Source of the DNA: Pomacea canaliculata
Taxonomy: Eukaryota > Mollusca > Gastropoda > Architaenioglossa > Ampullariidae
Assembly: GCF_003073045.1 (NCBI RefSeq)
Contig: NC_037590.1
Location: forward strand, 28,980,449-29,044,448
Length of the DNA: 64,000 bases
Reading direction: 5' to 3'
Part shown: one piece after another, positions 11,201 through 26,200 of the stretch
Numbering within the stretch: position 1 is the first letter of the stretch
Layout: each line of letters opens with the position of its first letter
Notes under the pieces: generated by a model
The model's input: the letters and a program-made list of their open reading frames with translations, nothing else
Database searches by the model: none
Told to the model about the DNA's origin: nothing
Program-made: the position numbers and the translations under genes

Positions 11201-14200
11201 TTATGCAGGTTTCTTGGCACTCCTCCGACTCTCCGGCTTCAGCGTTTCGTCGATGAATTTCTCGTAAAAGATTTTTCCCGAAAGGTCTTTGTCAAACTCT
11301 GTCATCACATGGTACACCTCGTCCTCATCTAGCTCAACATTGGCCAGTCGTAGCACCGCTCGGAATTCTTGAAGTGACAGGTATCCATTTCCGTTGACAT
11401 CCAGTTTCCGGAAAGCTCGTCGGATATTTTTCCAGTCTCCCGAAAGCTGAAGGGAACGAAATGTCCAAAATGATTCAGATTTGCTTTTACATCCTCAAAA
11501 TTATATTATGACAGAACTTTGAAAGTTTTCTGAAATTTTTCTTACACTCTTAAGATAAAACAGTTCACGCCATAGTTATGATGTGACAGTCCTATGCTTG
11601 AGATCTGCACCTATCCTTTTCCCCACCCCACTCCTCTTTCCAGAGACACAGCAGCAACATTTTAGCTTTCTGATTAGAGAAGATTCCTATGGCTGTTTTG
11701 AATGATATCTTTACGCTTTGGTTTAAGCAGCGAAAGAGCTTCCCACTTTTTTTTGTTGTTAAACATTTACACCTCTCTCCCCAACGCACATCCTCTCTCT
11801 CTTTGCTGTCTGTCTGGTCAGCCTGTCTGTTTTTTCAGTGTTGTCTTTATTTTCTTTCTGTGTACCTTTTGTCGTAGTTTGGCTGTGATACCATTGAGAC
11901 CTTTCTGCGGGGGGTCCACGATGTCTGCGAAGGGGAGTTCCGGCAGCGGGTGTTGCAGCAGCGCCAGCATGTTGTTGCCGTGTCGCCATGTTTGTCTCCG
12001 TAGAGCGAACGGCCGCAGAAACTCCACATAGGAAACTCTGTGTGGAATTGGTCAAATCAACGTTTCTAATGTTAGCAAAATGGCCAAGCAACAGGCGAAC
12101 ATTCAGTTTACATATCATTTTCCTTTTTAAGGACGGTAAGAAAATATCAACTTTCCCCTTGATATGTACATTGCACTTTCTACTGTCAATGTGCTTGCAA
12201 TTATTCTGCAGTAAAAAGCGAGCAGACCACCTTCAACACTTGGGGTCGTAGTCATGAGGTGAGGATATGTCGTTGCCCTTGGGCAAAGTGGGGAATTCAA
12301 AGAAAAGAATCATGTTTACAAAGTTATAAGCGATGTCCAGACGCCGCAGATGGTGTAAAAGGATGACAAAGATGCCCTGGGGTTAAACATGAAGTAGAGT
12401 CCGCGGGGTCTAGATATCGAGCTTGTCTCAGGATTAACAGTCTGGGTTTTCTCCGGGTACCTCGGTTTACTCCCCCTTAGTTATATAGGGCGCAAGCACT
12501 GAGGGAACCTCAAAGATTTACTTTATTACATCGAAAAGAAGTAATAATTCTCTTTACACAGCAAAAAGCGAAAGAAGTGAGATTTTAAGCCTCAATTTGA
12601 TGTCCACAATATCTCAGTCAATTGTAGAGTGTGGTATAATTGCTTGATTTTTTTTGGCGGGGTAGGGGAAGGAAGAGGGTAGGGGTGGGCGCTGCAATTG
12701 TCTTTCTCTTGGGGTGCAACATAGCCTAGCACCGGCTCTGTCTTTGCACCTTTGCCTCGTTTTTTCTTCAAAACAACTCAGTCTCTGTCCTTCACTCCCC
12801 CAGTTTCGTGTCTCTACACGCACTCAGTGCGCGCTGGGGTTATTAGGAGGAGCAGCTACCTGTTGACAGTTTCGGCGCACAAATGGCTTTGCACTGGAAA
12901 GCCACACCTACATAGAACATGCGCCGATTTAATCACCACGTACATCAAGAAGAGAAGGTAGTTTACAAGCGTGCTAAGTTTTTTTCCTTTCAAAGTGATT
13001 GATTTTAATTCAATGCAAAATAGTAATTCTCAGTCTATAAGCGGATCATCTTTCCGTTCATGAGACTTCACACATCGGTTTTACTGTATTGTAACTCACC
13101 TGTCATCTCTACCTGTGTCGAACTTCGTGATCAGGGACTCGAGTTCCGTGTCACTGAGGTTGACGCACAGTTCAATAAGCACATCGCGGAATTCCTCCCG
13201 GGAAACGCAGCCCGTGTGGTACGGGTCCATGGCCTGGAACTCTCTGCGGAGCTCGTCCCACAGAAAGTCGATCTGGTGGACAGACATGCATAAGCCCAAC
13301 CGTACATTTTAGGTCATCTCACTGTACGGACTGTTTTAAGGCTATGGGCTAAAATTTGAGTGGTCCCGTTTGTTAATGTTACGCCATTTCAAATCTTTTA
13401 AAATTAAACTGGAATAAAGTCTACATTAACATTGTTCTATCTGCCTGGTGTCTGTGTCTTTATATAGGTACAAGGATGCCTTAATCTTAACCTTTAGGTC
13501 TAAGTGACTTTTAATGACTCCTATCCAGAACTTAAGCTTATCCCGTTCTACTTTTGGACACGACCGCCAGCTGTTTACAAAACACACTATAACCCCTCTC
13601 TTGAATGACATAAGCAACAGGATATAGTCAAAAATGGTCAAAATGCGATCAGGATGGTGTCATTTTCAGAGCGATGTTCCACCAGGAACTGCCAAATTCC
13701 AGTCCAAATGCAGCCACTGGTTCTCACCTTAGCACGAAGACTGTCGTGCAGCATGTCGCTGTCGCAGTTCAGTTTGCGTGACCGCATCATAAAGTCGGCG
13801 TCGCCGCGCCGCGGGGGGTTGATCTTGGCGTTGGGGAAAGTTGCGGAGCGCAGAGAGAAACCGAAGTGGCGGATAAACTGCAGGTACTCCAGGGTGCGAT
13901 CAGTGTTGGTGATAAAGGTGCGCCACAAGTCCCGGATCTCACCACGAGAGATTTCCGGCTTGATGTCGAACCTGGAGAATAGCGTGATTGACTTTAGTTC
14001 TAGTGAATGGCGCGATTTTTTCTTTCTTCGCAGATACAGAAAGAATTGCAACAACAACAACAACAACAATATCCTAGTCGACATACGTGTTTATTGTGCG
14101 TTAGACATCAACAACACCCATCAGAAGAGTCGTTAACATATTTTTCAGTCTTAGCCAGTGTTGAAGATGGATAACACAAAGGAAGATATACAGAAAGTGG

Positions 14201-17200
14201 TAAGGAACGTAAATCTAAATCTTCAGTGTTGTCTTTATTTTACACACACACACCAACACACACACACACAGAGTTTTTGTCAGATCAAAGAAATGCGCAG
14301 TAATCGCGGCTTATGCTATATTTTAAAGTGTAAAAATTTAAACTTAAATTAACCTGTTAAGAAAATTTAAACTCAGCTTACGGCTTCACACAACGCAGTG
14401 ATGCTTACTTTCTCAACAGTTGGTACATCATCTCCTGGGTCAGGCGGCGAGTGTTAAATTCATCAAGGTCATAGAAAGTCCGCTCCACGTCTTGAAAACG
14501 TTTGTTCAGCAAATCCTTAATCAGCTACAAATGGACAAAACGCAATAATGGAGATGAAAACAAACGGTTTTTTTTTGGTAGTTTGTCTTAAATCTTTTCA
14601 AACAGCGAAATCCATTGGGTTATTAAAAGAATTGTCCGCGTCTATGAAGTCCTTTTGAAATATTAATAGGGATCAATTGTGGGTTACGGCACTTTGCAAA
14701 TATCATTTGTACTGACAGATAAAAATCACAAATCATAGGGGAAATGGGGAATATTTTACATGTTAACTGGTAGTCTTCGAAATGTAAGCAAAAAAGCCGT
14801 TAGAAAGTATGCATGTTCGACTCGGATGGACCAACAGACGAGGATAATATTCAGGGGACGTAACCCTTCTTACGCGCTGACAGGCAGAGACCAGGCAGAG
14901 TAAGCTCTCTTTTACTCTCTTAAACAGTGTGCCACTTTGTTTTCAAGATGCAGTGGTGTATGAACCAGTGGCAAGGGGAAAGCAACCTCAAAAAAATCGC
15001 TTATATACAAGTGCCATTCACGTAACGTTTTAATAAAGATAACACGTTAACGTGTTTCCTACCTTGAAGAGCTCCTGGGTCGAGCGGTGACGTTGCGAAG
15101 TTTCGTCCTGTGCATCCGGAACTTGGAAACTGGAAAGGACTACTGCATCTTGCTCGTCCGCAGCAGCGGTAATGGTTTTATCTTCTGGCTTGTTTTCTTT
15201 TGCCTGCACACTGTCCTTAGCAGGTACCCCATTCTCGACTTCAGCACGATCGGGTCTGGCGGCGAACAGACTGGGTGCTTGTCCTCTATTGTGCAGGAGA
15301 AATGTGTGAGTTTTTTTTAAAACAAGATCGACTTCATCGCTTAGAAGTCAAAACTTAAGAGCAAGATTCGATAGAGCAAGAACCCCAGCATGTGCATTAT
15401 CAAACATCAGGAAAGAAGACAAATTTTACGAAATGATGTCAACGTGCACAGACCTGGTGTCGAACTGCTGCATGAAGCGAGCATACTGAACGTTGCCCTC
15501 GTCGTCTAGAGGCACGCGATCGAGGAAAGCCTCAAACTGCTCGTTTGTCAGTTCCAGGTTGAAACGGCTCTCCATGGCGGCGCGGAATTCCTCCTGACTA
15601 ATTGTGTCCGTCCCGAGGCGGTCGATCTTACTGACTATCATGACAAGACATGAGAATGATGACAGTGAAACTGAAGACAGAAGATCGGGACAGCAATCCT
15701 GAAATCAAGAGATAAATTAATCCCAACACATTTTCTACAGTCTTAGTCATGAAACCAAGAATATAAGAACACGTACAAAGATGGAGTCTGCCTCTCAGCG
15801 CCCCTCTCCCGTTTGCTCCAGAGAAAACACCTGAACATCATCGACTATAATACCTATTGCCTATCCCGAAAGTGTTCTACTGTGAACTGGCAAGGTCATC
15901 TCACTTGAACATTGCAAGCAGGGCCAGGAAGTCTCGCTGGAACATGTTGACCATCTGGGCCTCAACTGCACTGATCGTTGACCCGGCCCCGGGGCTGCCT
16001 GGACGGTTGTTGAACCTACACACCAAAACAAAATCACCGGTATAAACTAAATTCCAAACATTACTTTTCCCTAAAAATCCCAAAGTCAACAAGGACAATG
16101 TAACAAAAGTGGAGACGTCTCGTTTAAAGATTAAAAATATTATAATAAAATAAGATCATCGCTCCATTAATGTTGGAGCCCACGATTTCTTTTTGTTAGT
16201 AAAGGGACATAGCTCACCGATGTTTGACATCAGTGAGAACGTTGTGAACCATTCCTGCCTCGCTGCGGTCCTGAAAGCGATGAAGAAACTCGCGATAAGG
16301 CACCCCCTTGCCCATGGCCTTCACTGAGCAGCGAGAGAGAAACGCCCACAGCAAAGGTTTCTCCAGACTGAGTCCGAACTCTCGTAGGACCTCCAGGAAA
16401 TCGTCGAAGTTCACCTACAACAAAGCGGAGGAGAATAAAGGAGTGTCACTTACTGCTGACTGTAATAGAACACCTTCTAAGAATGTCCTGGAACGATTGT
16501 TTGAAAGTTAAAAGTGAATCTTGTAAGACACTGTGAAATGCATTAAGATCATTTCAAGATGACGGTCAAACAGAAGGTTCGTCAAAATCGACCAAGTAAA
16601 ATGTTCTTAGAAAAGAATTCCCTAGAAAAGGAGATTAAGCTCATTGTTAGCTGATCTTTCTCTAAAAAAATCTGTCATAGACATTTTCTCTATATCATCA
16701 TGCATCATCATCCTGTAATTTGAAAAAAAACTGTCAGAGTGAAACGTTGATGCTACCACTGCTGCATGGTAATACAGACTGGATGTGTAGCTGTCTGCCT
16801 GTACTTAATTATTATGCAATTCTCTCTGTGCCAGGATAAAACTGACTGAATCTTTGTCTGTCTATACTTACTATGCCGTTCTTTTCTGTGTCTTTCTCCT
16901 CGAACTTCTTGCGCATGCTGTAGAAACCCTCTCGGAACTTGTCTTTAAGCCATCGTTCCACGTCCAGCTGCTGTTTGCGCTCTATTTCTTTTCGTCGTGG
17001 AGTCCGATGCACGCGCTCCGTCCCTTCTGCAAACAGGGATGCGATTGGCCCAAACTCAGAGCGCACAATCTTATGTTACCAGAAGAAATGACTTTCTCGA
17101 ACTTTCTCTACCACACTGATTAATTTTATTCTCAGTAGGAAGTAACCGACTTGCACAAAGCTTTGCTGTCACATGACTTTGTTAAGGACAATTCCGAGAA

Positions 17201-20200
17201 TAGTAATTGGCTTTATATCAGATCGTACTTCAGGTTTCACTTTTGCTAAGCATTTTTAAACAATAATCCTCAACATCATAAACCATAGCATATTTTGTTC
17301 TTGCTTGCTTCTACTTCATAATGGAAAGGTTCCAGCAAAGTCTGTAGCAAATGAGATCTTTTGTTATTATGTGCAGATATCACTAGCCACATCCTTCAAC
17401 TTTGACTCCAGAAGTAAAAATTCAGTTCATGGATACTTTAGAATTATTGATTCACTGCCCATATGAAATGTAGCCGTCTGGAAACAGGTATATTTTTGTT
17501 TCCATATCGCTGTAGATAAACATACCGGTGGTGGCTTCGGGCTGAGCTACGGGAGAGCTTCTCGTTTTGCCGGCGCTGCGCCATTCTATTCCCAGGCAGA
17601 CAGGAACTTCTTGCCGTCAATGATGCCTTCGTTGGCCGGGTCGTATCTGAACAAAGTAAATAAAATTAGTTTTCCACGTAGCATTGTCATTCTTAAACAC
17701 AATCCTTTTACAATCATTCGGCTCGAAAAAAAAACTGCGGTATGGGGATTCACACGTAAAGCAAGGTAAGAGTCTTTTTTGGGGGGATGAGGGGGGAATC
17801 TAGAACCGTTGAACAGCGCAATGTGAATGGATCGATTAAGTGTTCATAAACGTTCTTAACAGTTTGTATAACTGACTTCCAGTATCCAGCAAATACATTC
17901 TACAAATGTTTAGACTCCTTTACAATGATCACACTCTGTTGCCTAACGAGTCTAGTTCGCAACCTAGTGCGCACGAGTAGGCTGACAGAACTTTGTCTTT
18001 AATACTTTGTCCTCATCCTGTGTTCACCGCCCTCAATACGACTCATCAGTAATTTAGTACTTTGCCCTCATCTAATGTTCCCCTCTTCCCTTGCACACAG
18101 CCATCAGTACATCGCCCACACCCGTGGTCAGCCACATCCATTAATACCTTGCCCACAGCCTCTCAAATTCTGCATCGTCCATGTAGAATCTGGAGCGCTG
18201 CAGCATTTGGTGGAATTCAGACTTCATTATGCGTCCTGACCCTCCGGGGTTCATCTGCGGGAACATGTCTGCCAAGTCCAGGAATCTGGGTTAAAATGAA
18301 ACAAATATTGTAAGCAATATACTACACCATCAGCAGCAACAGCAACTAGAGGTTTGGCTAACATTAAATACTTCCACCCATCTCCTTTCTCTCTGTACGT
18401 GTATCTGTGCCACACACGAGTTGCGTGCACGTATGCTTCCAATCACCTTCATCCCTCGCCCTAACGTATGCTATTACCTGAAGGGGGGGGGGAGCTATAT
18501 GGAGAGTGGACATTCTGGGCATTAATAAAAACAGAACAAAAACAATACATTCCAAGGTCCTCGTTGTTTTCCCCTTTCCCCCACCCGCCTTCCATGCCTC
18601 GATGAGCAGAATGCAATATCCCTTGACGCTCAAATAACGAAATTCAAAGCCTGCACGCTGGTTCCCTTTCACTTAGGCTCCACATCAAAGTGAAAACTGC
18701 ACTGAAGCACTTTCCTGCACAAAGGGTTGCAGGTATTCAGACATAGGACACCCGTGAGGTTACACCGTAAGGTCGGTGTCCCGCTTTGATCACAGCAGAC
18801 GACACCTGGCCTCCCATCGCTCTTTAGAGAATATCGCGCCGTGACAAGGTGCTCGATATTAATCCCCATCGCAGCCGCCTCGCTGCACCCTATCACCTTG
18901 CGATCGTCGCTTTTAATCTTCGCTTTGATGCGGCTGGAAAATGTTCTAAAGGAATGTCTGCTTGGTTAAAAACTCCTAAACCTGTTTCCGATAGCTGGTG
19001 CTTCTCTTTCACGGTTAATCTTTAAGAAAGGCTGAGATGTCACAAGTTCGTGGCCATAGAGATCTATACAACTGGACCCTTCTTTGTGAAATATAGCGGA
19101 GGATTTCGCTCTGTTGATATGCTGCACAGTTCTGAATTATTTAAGGGTTTGCTTTGTTGCCTTTTTGTTATGTAAACTTACTTTTAATGTCGTGAAAATA
19201 GATATTATACAAAACGATTAAGCACCTGGGCTTGAAGGACAACTAACAGGTAAGCACCTATGGGTGAGTGTAGGTGTACATGGGAGTACTTGTGCAACAG
19301 ATTGCTTGAAGACATACAGAGTCCCTTTTATTTGCATGAATCAAGTCTTTTCATTTTGTTGTTCTCTTCGTCTGTATTTCTTTCTCAAGTGTTCGCTCTC
19401 TTTTTATCCTTTCTCTCCCGCACTCAGTATTGTTTTAACTTTGTTATTAAAGTCCACCTCTGCCTGGCCTTCTCCCGCAAGATGGCGTGAACTTGGCCCG
19501 ACGTCATGAGGATTCGGTCCTGGTTGTGGCGTTGCACGGGATCCATCCACCTCGGGTAGCTGGACTCCGGCGCCTCGCGGAAGTAGGCGAAGAAGTCGGT
19601 GAAGGAGATGACAGCGCGCTCGTGGAAGCCCAGCCGCTCCATCAGCTTGACGCTCTGGGTCTGCGAGATCTGACGGCCCAGGATGGTGACCAGGATTCGC
19701 ACGAACGCCTCCCTGCCACAAAGTTGGTCTTAGACGATGAAAAACTGTTTGGCGAGCTTTGGGAAGTTTTCTGATAGCGGTCAAAGGTACTCTATGAAAG
19801 TAAGCATTCATCCCTTGGTTCAAACAGGACAATCAGAGTTTGTGGGTTAGGGGGAACACAAGGATGTTTTTGAGAGATTCACTTTCAAGCATTTGGCAAA
19901 AGGTAAGATCACCTGCTGACATTACCGCGGCCCTCGGATCGTTGTCTTTGAAGCGCTTACGGACCTCGTAGTAGCTGCTCTTCAGCTTTTCTTTCAGCAA
20001 AGCCTCCAGCTACAGGGACCGGAAGAAAAAAAACAACAACAGATACACAGAAGCAAGTTGATATATAATCAAATAAGCTCATGTCATTTGTAAACCTTTT
20101 GTGAGTACGATATAAAGCACAACACTATAAAATACACCAACAATTCACATTACTTCCTCAATGATACACAAACAATAAGTGAAGTATAACATGAATCAGT

Positions 20201-23200
20201 TAGGCAATAATTTAGATAATACTCTGCTCGAAAATATTGAATATTTTCTAATGCTATTTGAACGAAAGTTCTCAAGGAAATGAGAATTTAAGATGATGCT
20301 AACATACTACGCGATTCCCAACGCCTTATTTTGTAACAGAAACTGTGCGTCAACTATTTAAACGGGTGGAATGTTTCTTATCCTCTCGTCTTTTGTCTTC
20401 AACATCTCACTGATCAGCGACCCTGACGACAATCACACGGAGGATGCGGACAGACACGAATACGCACACACAGCACGCATGCACACACACACACAGAGTA
20501 TGACGAACCTCATCAATCTCGAGGCGAGCCTGTGTGGATGCCCGAGAAAGACGTGAGGAGGCTCTACTGGCCACCTGCTGGTTGTCCCTGTCCGTGATGC
20601 CAGCCCGACTTCCTGCAACACAACATCTCTGGTATTCCCTACAGTGCACATAGGTCATCAGGCAAAAAAAAAAAAAAGGGGGGGGGTTTCTTATCTAAAA
20701 ATAGTTTACATAGATTAACACGAGGTGACACGCACGTGTTGCTCATAATAATGCACCACATGTTGGCCATTGACTTGGAACTACAGAGAGTTAATTTAAG
20801 CAAAGCACGTGAAAATAGCATGAAGAACGATTAACAAATAGTTCGAGTATATTTTAAACATACTTCTCACACGTACCCGACGAACATTCCCGTTCTCTCT
20901 TACCCCTTCATCTCTCTCTTACGTACCGCACATTTCAGTGCATGTGTTCGTAATCAGTGCACACTTTAGCAGATGTGTATAACTCAGAGTTTTCAAGTAT
21001 CTAGGCAAGTGTGTGTGTGCGAGTGTGGTTGAGTGGGGAGCTGGTGGGTCAGTGTGGAAATAGAATTAAGGATGTTAAATGTCTGTCTCCTCGATTTCGG
21101 TGTTTCCGTCTTCCCTATTCATCTACTTCACTCCTGACTACGCCCACGGAGGAGCGATCCTTTATTCACAACGGCCTCTGTGCAGCAGAGTCACTGCGCA
21201 GGCGTAAAATAGAGCGACACAGAGAACCTGAGCTTGAATGTGTTTGTAAGCATGTCGCTGGCATTTACATCTTTTTGTTTACTGACAAGCAAACTAGTTT
21301 TTCGGCACGACATGCACAGCTTTTACAGGTATACAATCACAATTCGATTACCTCCGTCTTTTTATTATATCTACAACACCAACCTCTACTTTCTGAGTGA
21401 CCTTTTTCTCAAGAGTTCAGGTCATGTGCATGACTAGAGATCCATGTGTAGCTACTGAGGACAACGCAACCAAAACTGACACAAGGTACGCTCGCCCTTA
21501 TGGTCATGTGATTCACAAACATTTCCTGTTCAGTATTTGTTGTCGCGTGACTGGGAACCGTTTGAGCTGAGAGTAAGTTCTGAATGTTTACAAGCAGGGC
21601 GAGAGAAACCCGCGTTTACTTCTTTTCACTCCTGGCGGATAAGCTCGAGAATATCGAGTGATCGAGACGCGTACAGGTAAGCAATTCGTCATCAAGCAGA
21701 CGAGTCACACCTCGGTCCTCACCTGTCAATAATCAATGAGCATCCACTGCTGCATGATGATATCACGATCACGTGATTACCAATGTCCTGATAACATTTC
21801 TTTCTTAGCCCCTGAGGACAGAGGACAGTGTTCAAACACCAGCCATATCTGAAAAGGTAGGTCTGCAATCAAACTGTTAACGTCGAGTTATTTTCCTTTA
21901 TTCTTAGTTTCGCTTTAACTCGGTGCACTTCTTTGATGATTTTTCTCTAGAAAGAACCTAACCCTAACCCTAACCCTGTCTTTTTCTGAATAAGTTATCC
22001 TGAATGCTATTGCAGAAAAGGTGACCCTCGGAAATTGTTTATCGCTGCTAGCAATCTTGACAAGGTCTCATGACATCATCATTTAGCTATTAGTAGACCA
22101 GGTCAGTGATGCATGCAAGACTAGTCCCTCCTCCCTCGTGACAGACCGATCTATAGTCTATGTTTGATCGCCACGGACATCAGTCAGCTGTGGTAATGTC
22201 ATCCCTGCTTGAGTCACACCAGCTGGTGTTCACTGCTTTAAAAATACTCGGAACTAAGTGAGACCAGTCATATGAGCTGTAGTGGTCAAGGGACAAAGAC
22301 GTTTGTGTTACTCCAAAGGTAATAACGCCTTCACTTTGTCGGAGGATCTTTCCAGAGTTTTTATTTCTTTTCCATAGAAATCTCTCTTCAGAGGCTTTAG
22401 GTTGCAGCGTGGATTCATCCTCCTGAGATCCACAAGAAAGAACATTATTCGCTGTCGAGATGAAAGCACTAGAGGCGATGGCCACTCGCTGGACTACTCT
22501 GCTGGGTGTGTGCATGCACTCCTCACCTGGCTTCTACCAACAGACCTCACATCTTCCTCATCGTCGCAGACGACCTGGGCTGGAACGATTTCAGCTGGCG
22601 AGACCCGACGATCCACTCTCCCGTGCTGCAGAAGCTGTCGTCAGACGGTGTGGTCCTCAACCAGTCCTACGTACAGCCTGTGTGCTCCCCCACTAGGGGC
22701 GCCTTCATGTCTGGCTACTACCCCTTCCACATTGGCCTTCAGCACGAGGTAACGCTACTGATGCATGTCATGCTCGTGTTTTGTTGTTTTTATTTAATCC
22801 CAGAGTTAATCCCAATATTAAGGATATACCTCTGTTAAGTCTTCACCACGGTGAACATGCATTATAAGACATTTCATATTTGTCTGTAACATGAGTTAAG
22901 CATCACGAACGCCTTTCATGAACCGGTGAACAATGCACTTTATGTTTGTTAGTAAGTCAGGTTAAAACACTAGAGCAGCTTCTCATGTTGGTCTTCCACA
23001 AGATAGCAGCATATTCAAAATACCTTTTTGTAACAATCACAGAGCCTGAGGGCCACGCAGCAGGCGTACATGCCGGCGAATATCGACACCCTGCCTCAGC
23101 GCCTGAAGCGCCTGGTTACAGCACCCACATGGCCGGCAAGTGGCACCTGGGCTTCTGCAACTGGAAGTACACGCCAACCTACAGGGGCTTTGATTCCTTC

Positions 23201-26200
23201 ATGGGCTTCTACAACGCTGTGGAGGACTACTACACTCACATCGGACACCGCAAGGGCTACGACTTCCGACTGAACGAAGACGTGAGTCGCCTACTCTGTT
23301 ACCAGGGTAACAGGGTATGCCAGGGTCTGTTGTGTTGTGAGTGTAGTGGGGTATGCCGAGGTCTGTTGTGTCCTTAAGATAGTAGGATACGCAAAATTGT
23401 GTTGTGTCTTGCTAGTAGTAGCAGAGTATGCAAGAATCTCTTGTATCGTGAGGGAAGTAGGGCTATGCCCAAAGTAAGTGGTCTTCTGAAAGATATTATG
23501 ACTTGCACACGAAAGAAATGTTTCTCGTTTTGAAATCTTCCAATTTCCACCCTCTGCGTTTTTCGTGTGACTTGAGAGACAGCTGGGCTCACACCATAAA
23601 GAGGAATATTATTTAATGCCCTAGAATGGATTTAGACCACGAACAGAACTGCTACTCGGCTACAATGGAAAAGAAAGAGTTCTTTAGAATATAACGTGAA
23701 GCTGCTAATGGCTGTGTTGCAGGTGTATTATGCTGCTAACGGCACTTACTCGGCCTTCCTGCTGACCAGGTTCGTGCAGGACCTGATCGAGAAGCAGAAC
23801 GACTCGGAGCCACTCTTCGTTTACCTCCCATACCAGTCCGTGCACGGGCCGCTGCAGGTCCCTCACGACTACGTCACAAAGTAAGCTTTGACTTACGTAA
23901 GTCCATCTGGCTGCTGAGACTTCTGTTTCTTTAGTGATGACCGGAAGCCTGTTTCTGTATATGAATGTGATTTTAATATGCTTTTTTATGCATAATTGAT
24001 TGACACAGCAGCCTATAAAAAATGCGATGTTCTTATAGATTGAATCAATTAGTTATTATGTTTGCTTGTGGGTTTTTTTCCCGAAGGTACTGTTCACATA
24101 TTCAGACAGCAACCGACGTGCCAAGTGTGGCATGATTGCCATCTTGGACGAGGCTGTCGGCAACATCACTGACTCACTGCAGAGCCGCGGGATGCTCAAC
24201 AACACCCTTCTGCTCTTCACGACAGACAACGGGGGCCCGATCAACCACGGAGCCAACAACTGGCCCCTGCGCGGCTCAAAAGGAACACTGTGGGAGGGTG
24301 GAACGAGGGCGGCGGCATTCCTGCATGCCCCCATGTTGCTGAACAAGACAGGCTACCTGTATGATGGGATGATTCACGCCGTGGACTGGTTACCTACGTT
24401 GGTAGAAGCGGCCGGTGGAGATGCCGTCACTGGCCTGGATGGCGTGAGCCAATGGAAGCACTTGGTACAAGGGCTGATGCCCAGCGCCCGCGCTGAGTTC
24501 GTCTACAACATCGACGAGCTGTCCAACAGCTCGGCCTTGCGCCAGGGCAGGTTCAAGCTGATCCAGGGCGACCCAGGCAACCCCAGCGGCTGGTATCCAC
24601 CGCCGAGCCGTCAGAGGGAGTTCTCTCCTTCCGGCATCCGCCGCACGCCGTGGAGAACCTTGCCATTAGGAGCGACATTGATTTCCAGATCAATCTGAAT
24701 AGCAGCGGGATCGCGCCGAGGACAAAGCCCTTCCTCTCGGAACACGAACGGCTTATCCTTCACGTCCGAAAATCTTCGTTTTGTTGCCGAGGGTACGAAG
24801 CCCCGGGAGCTGTATCGGGACACTGCGTCGGCCCTTCCCCTCGCTGCAGGATTACGATGCGTTCGACGCAGAGGAAATCAGTCCTGGGGAGGTCGACATC
24901 CTGCGTGCCGGACTGAGCGAAGACGAACTTGACACGCAGTACCAGCTGTATGACCTCGAGGCTGACCCTACCGAGCACGTGGACGTGAAGGACAAATATC
25001 CGGACGAGTACAAGCAAATGCGCGAACGCCTGGACGAGTACTGGAAGACTCGCGTACCCGCGAACTTTCCCCCGCACGACCCGGCCTCTGACCCGTCAAA
25101 CTTCAACGGCGTGTGGTCTCCTGGCTGGTGCTGACCATGTCCACCCTCGTCTGATGGCGTCTGTACAGAACGTTTTGATACCTTAGGGCTGTGATCCAAT
25201 GATTTTTACAGTCTGTTACGCGTCCACTCTTAGATACTCACTAAGACGATGCACAAAGGGCTCAACTTGCGGTTTGCGACTGTACAACAGAAGGTTTTTG
25301 CGATTGTTCTGATATGATTAATCAATCGATTTACGTTTTTGCCATTTTTTTTATACCATGTGAAAGTATTTTGATAAATAAAGTTCTGTGTCATAAAATA
25401 AAACCCTCTGTATCATTCCTGAAATTGTTTGGGTTGGATTCGGGTTTTGATTCGTTTGTATGTCCATGCTGTATTTTAGTGGTCGTGTATTTCAGGATGA
25501 ATGGGTTTTATCAGAACTTATGATTTGTTTGTCCTTTATCCTCACTTTTACAATCATTTACAAAAGTTCATTTACATCGATTCACAGACTCTAAAGAAGA
25601 CATTTTTTTTTGCCAAAAATCCAGGGAAAGGCGACAGATAAGTGTGTCCACAGTCACGTACGAAAGCTGTCCATAATGGCCAGTTATTTTTTAAGTCCGA
25701 AAATATTACAATATTTTCAAACACTTTCTCCTCTAAGCTTAAATAATTTGTCCCCGTGACCGCTCCTTTGATGGCCGACGTCATAAGCGCAGTCAATGCT
25801 TCTTTACACAAATGCTAATTTTCATTGCTGGCAAAAGTAACCGTGTGCACTCCAGAGTCACTCGATGGCAATCAGAAGTACTGTTAAACGTGGCTATAAA
25901 TTTTACAATGTTTTCTCCCCCTCCCACCTTATGCTAAGGCAAACAAACTGACAGACATAAATCATAAGCGCGCTCTGATCGTGCCGCGAAAAGCTCGCTG
26001 AGCTCTTCAGAGGTGGTGGACTCCAGGACACAGAAGGAAGGACACACTGTGAAAGTTCGATGTGCTTGATATCTACACGAACAAAAATTCCTTAAACACG
26101 TCGTTTGTTAGTGAGATAGGCATTTTTGCTGTCAGCCACATGTGGCCAAAATAATTAACCAGAAGGCGCACCCAAGCTACAAGCCCTTCGAAGACAATCT

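Noticed and set aside
11759-12118. 119-codon minus ORF overlapping EFCAB6 exon 15
   Set aside because: Wrong frame; the frame that gives VSYVEFLRPF joins neighbouring exons in phase and completes an EF-hand loop.
13638-14136. ORFs of 148 (-) and 160 (+) codons
   Set aside because: The minus ORF is real only within EFCAB6 exon 13971-13728; its ends are intron read-through. The plus ORF is its shadow.
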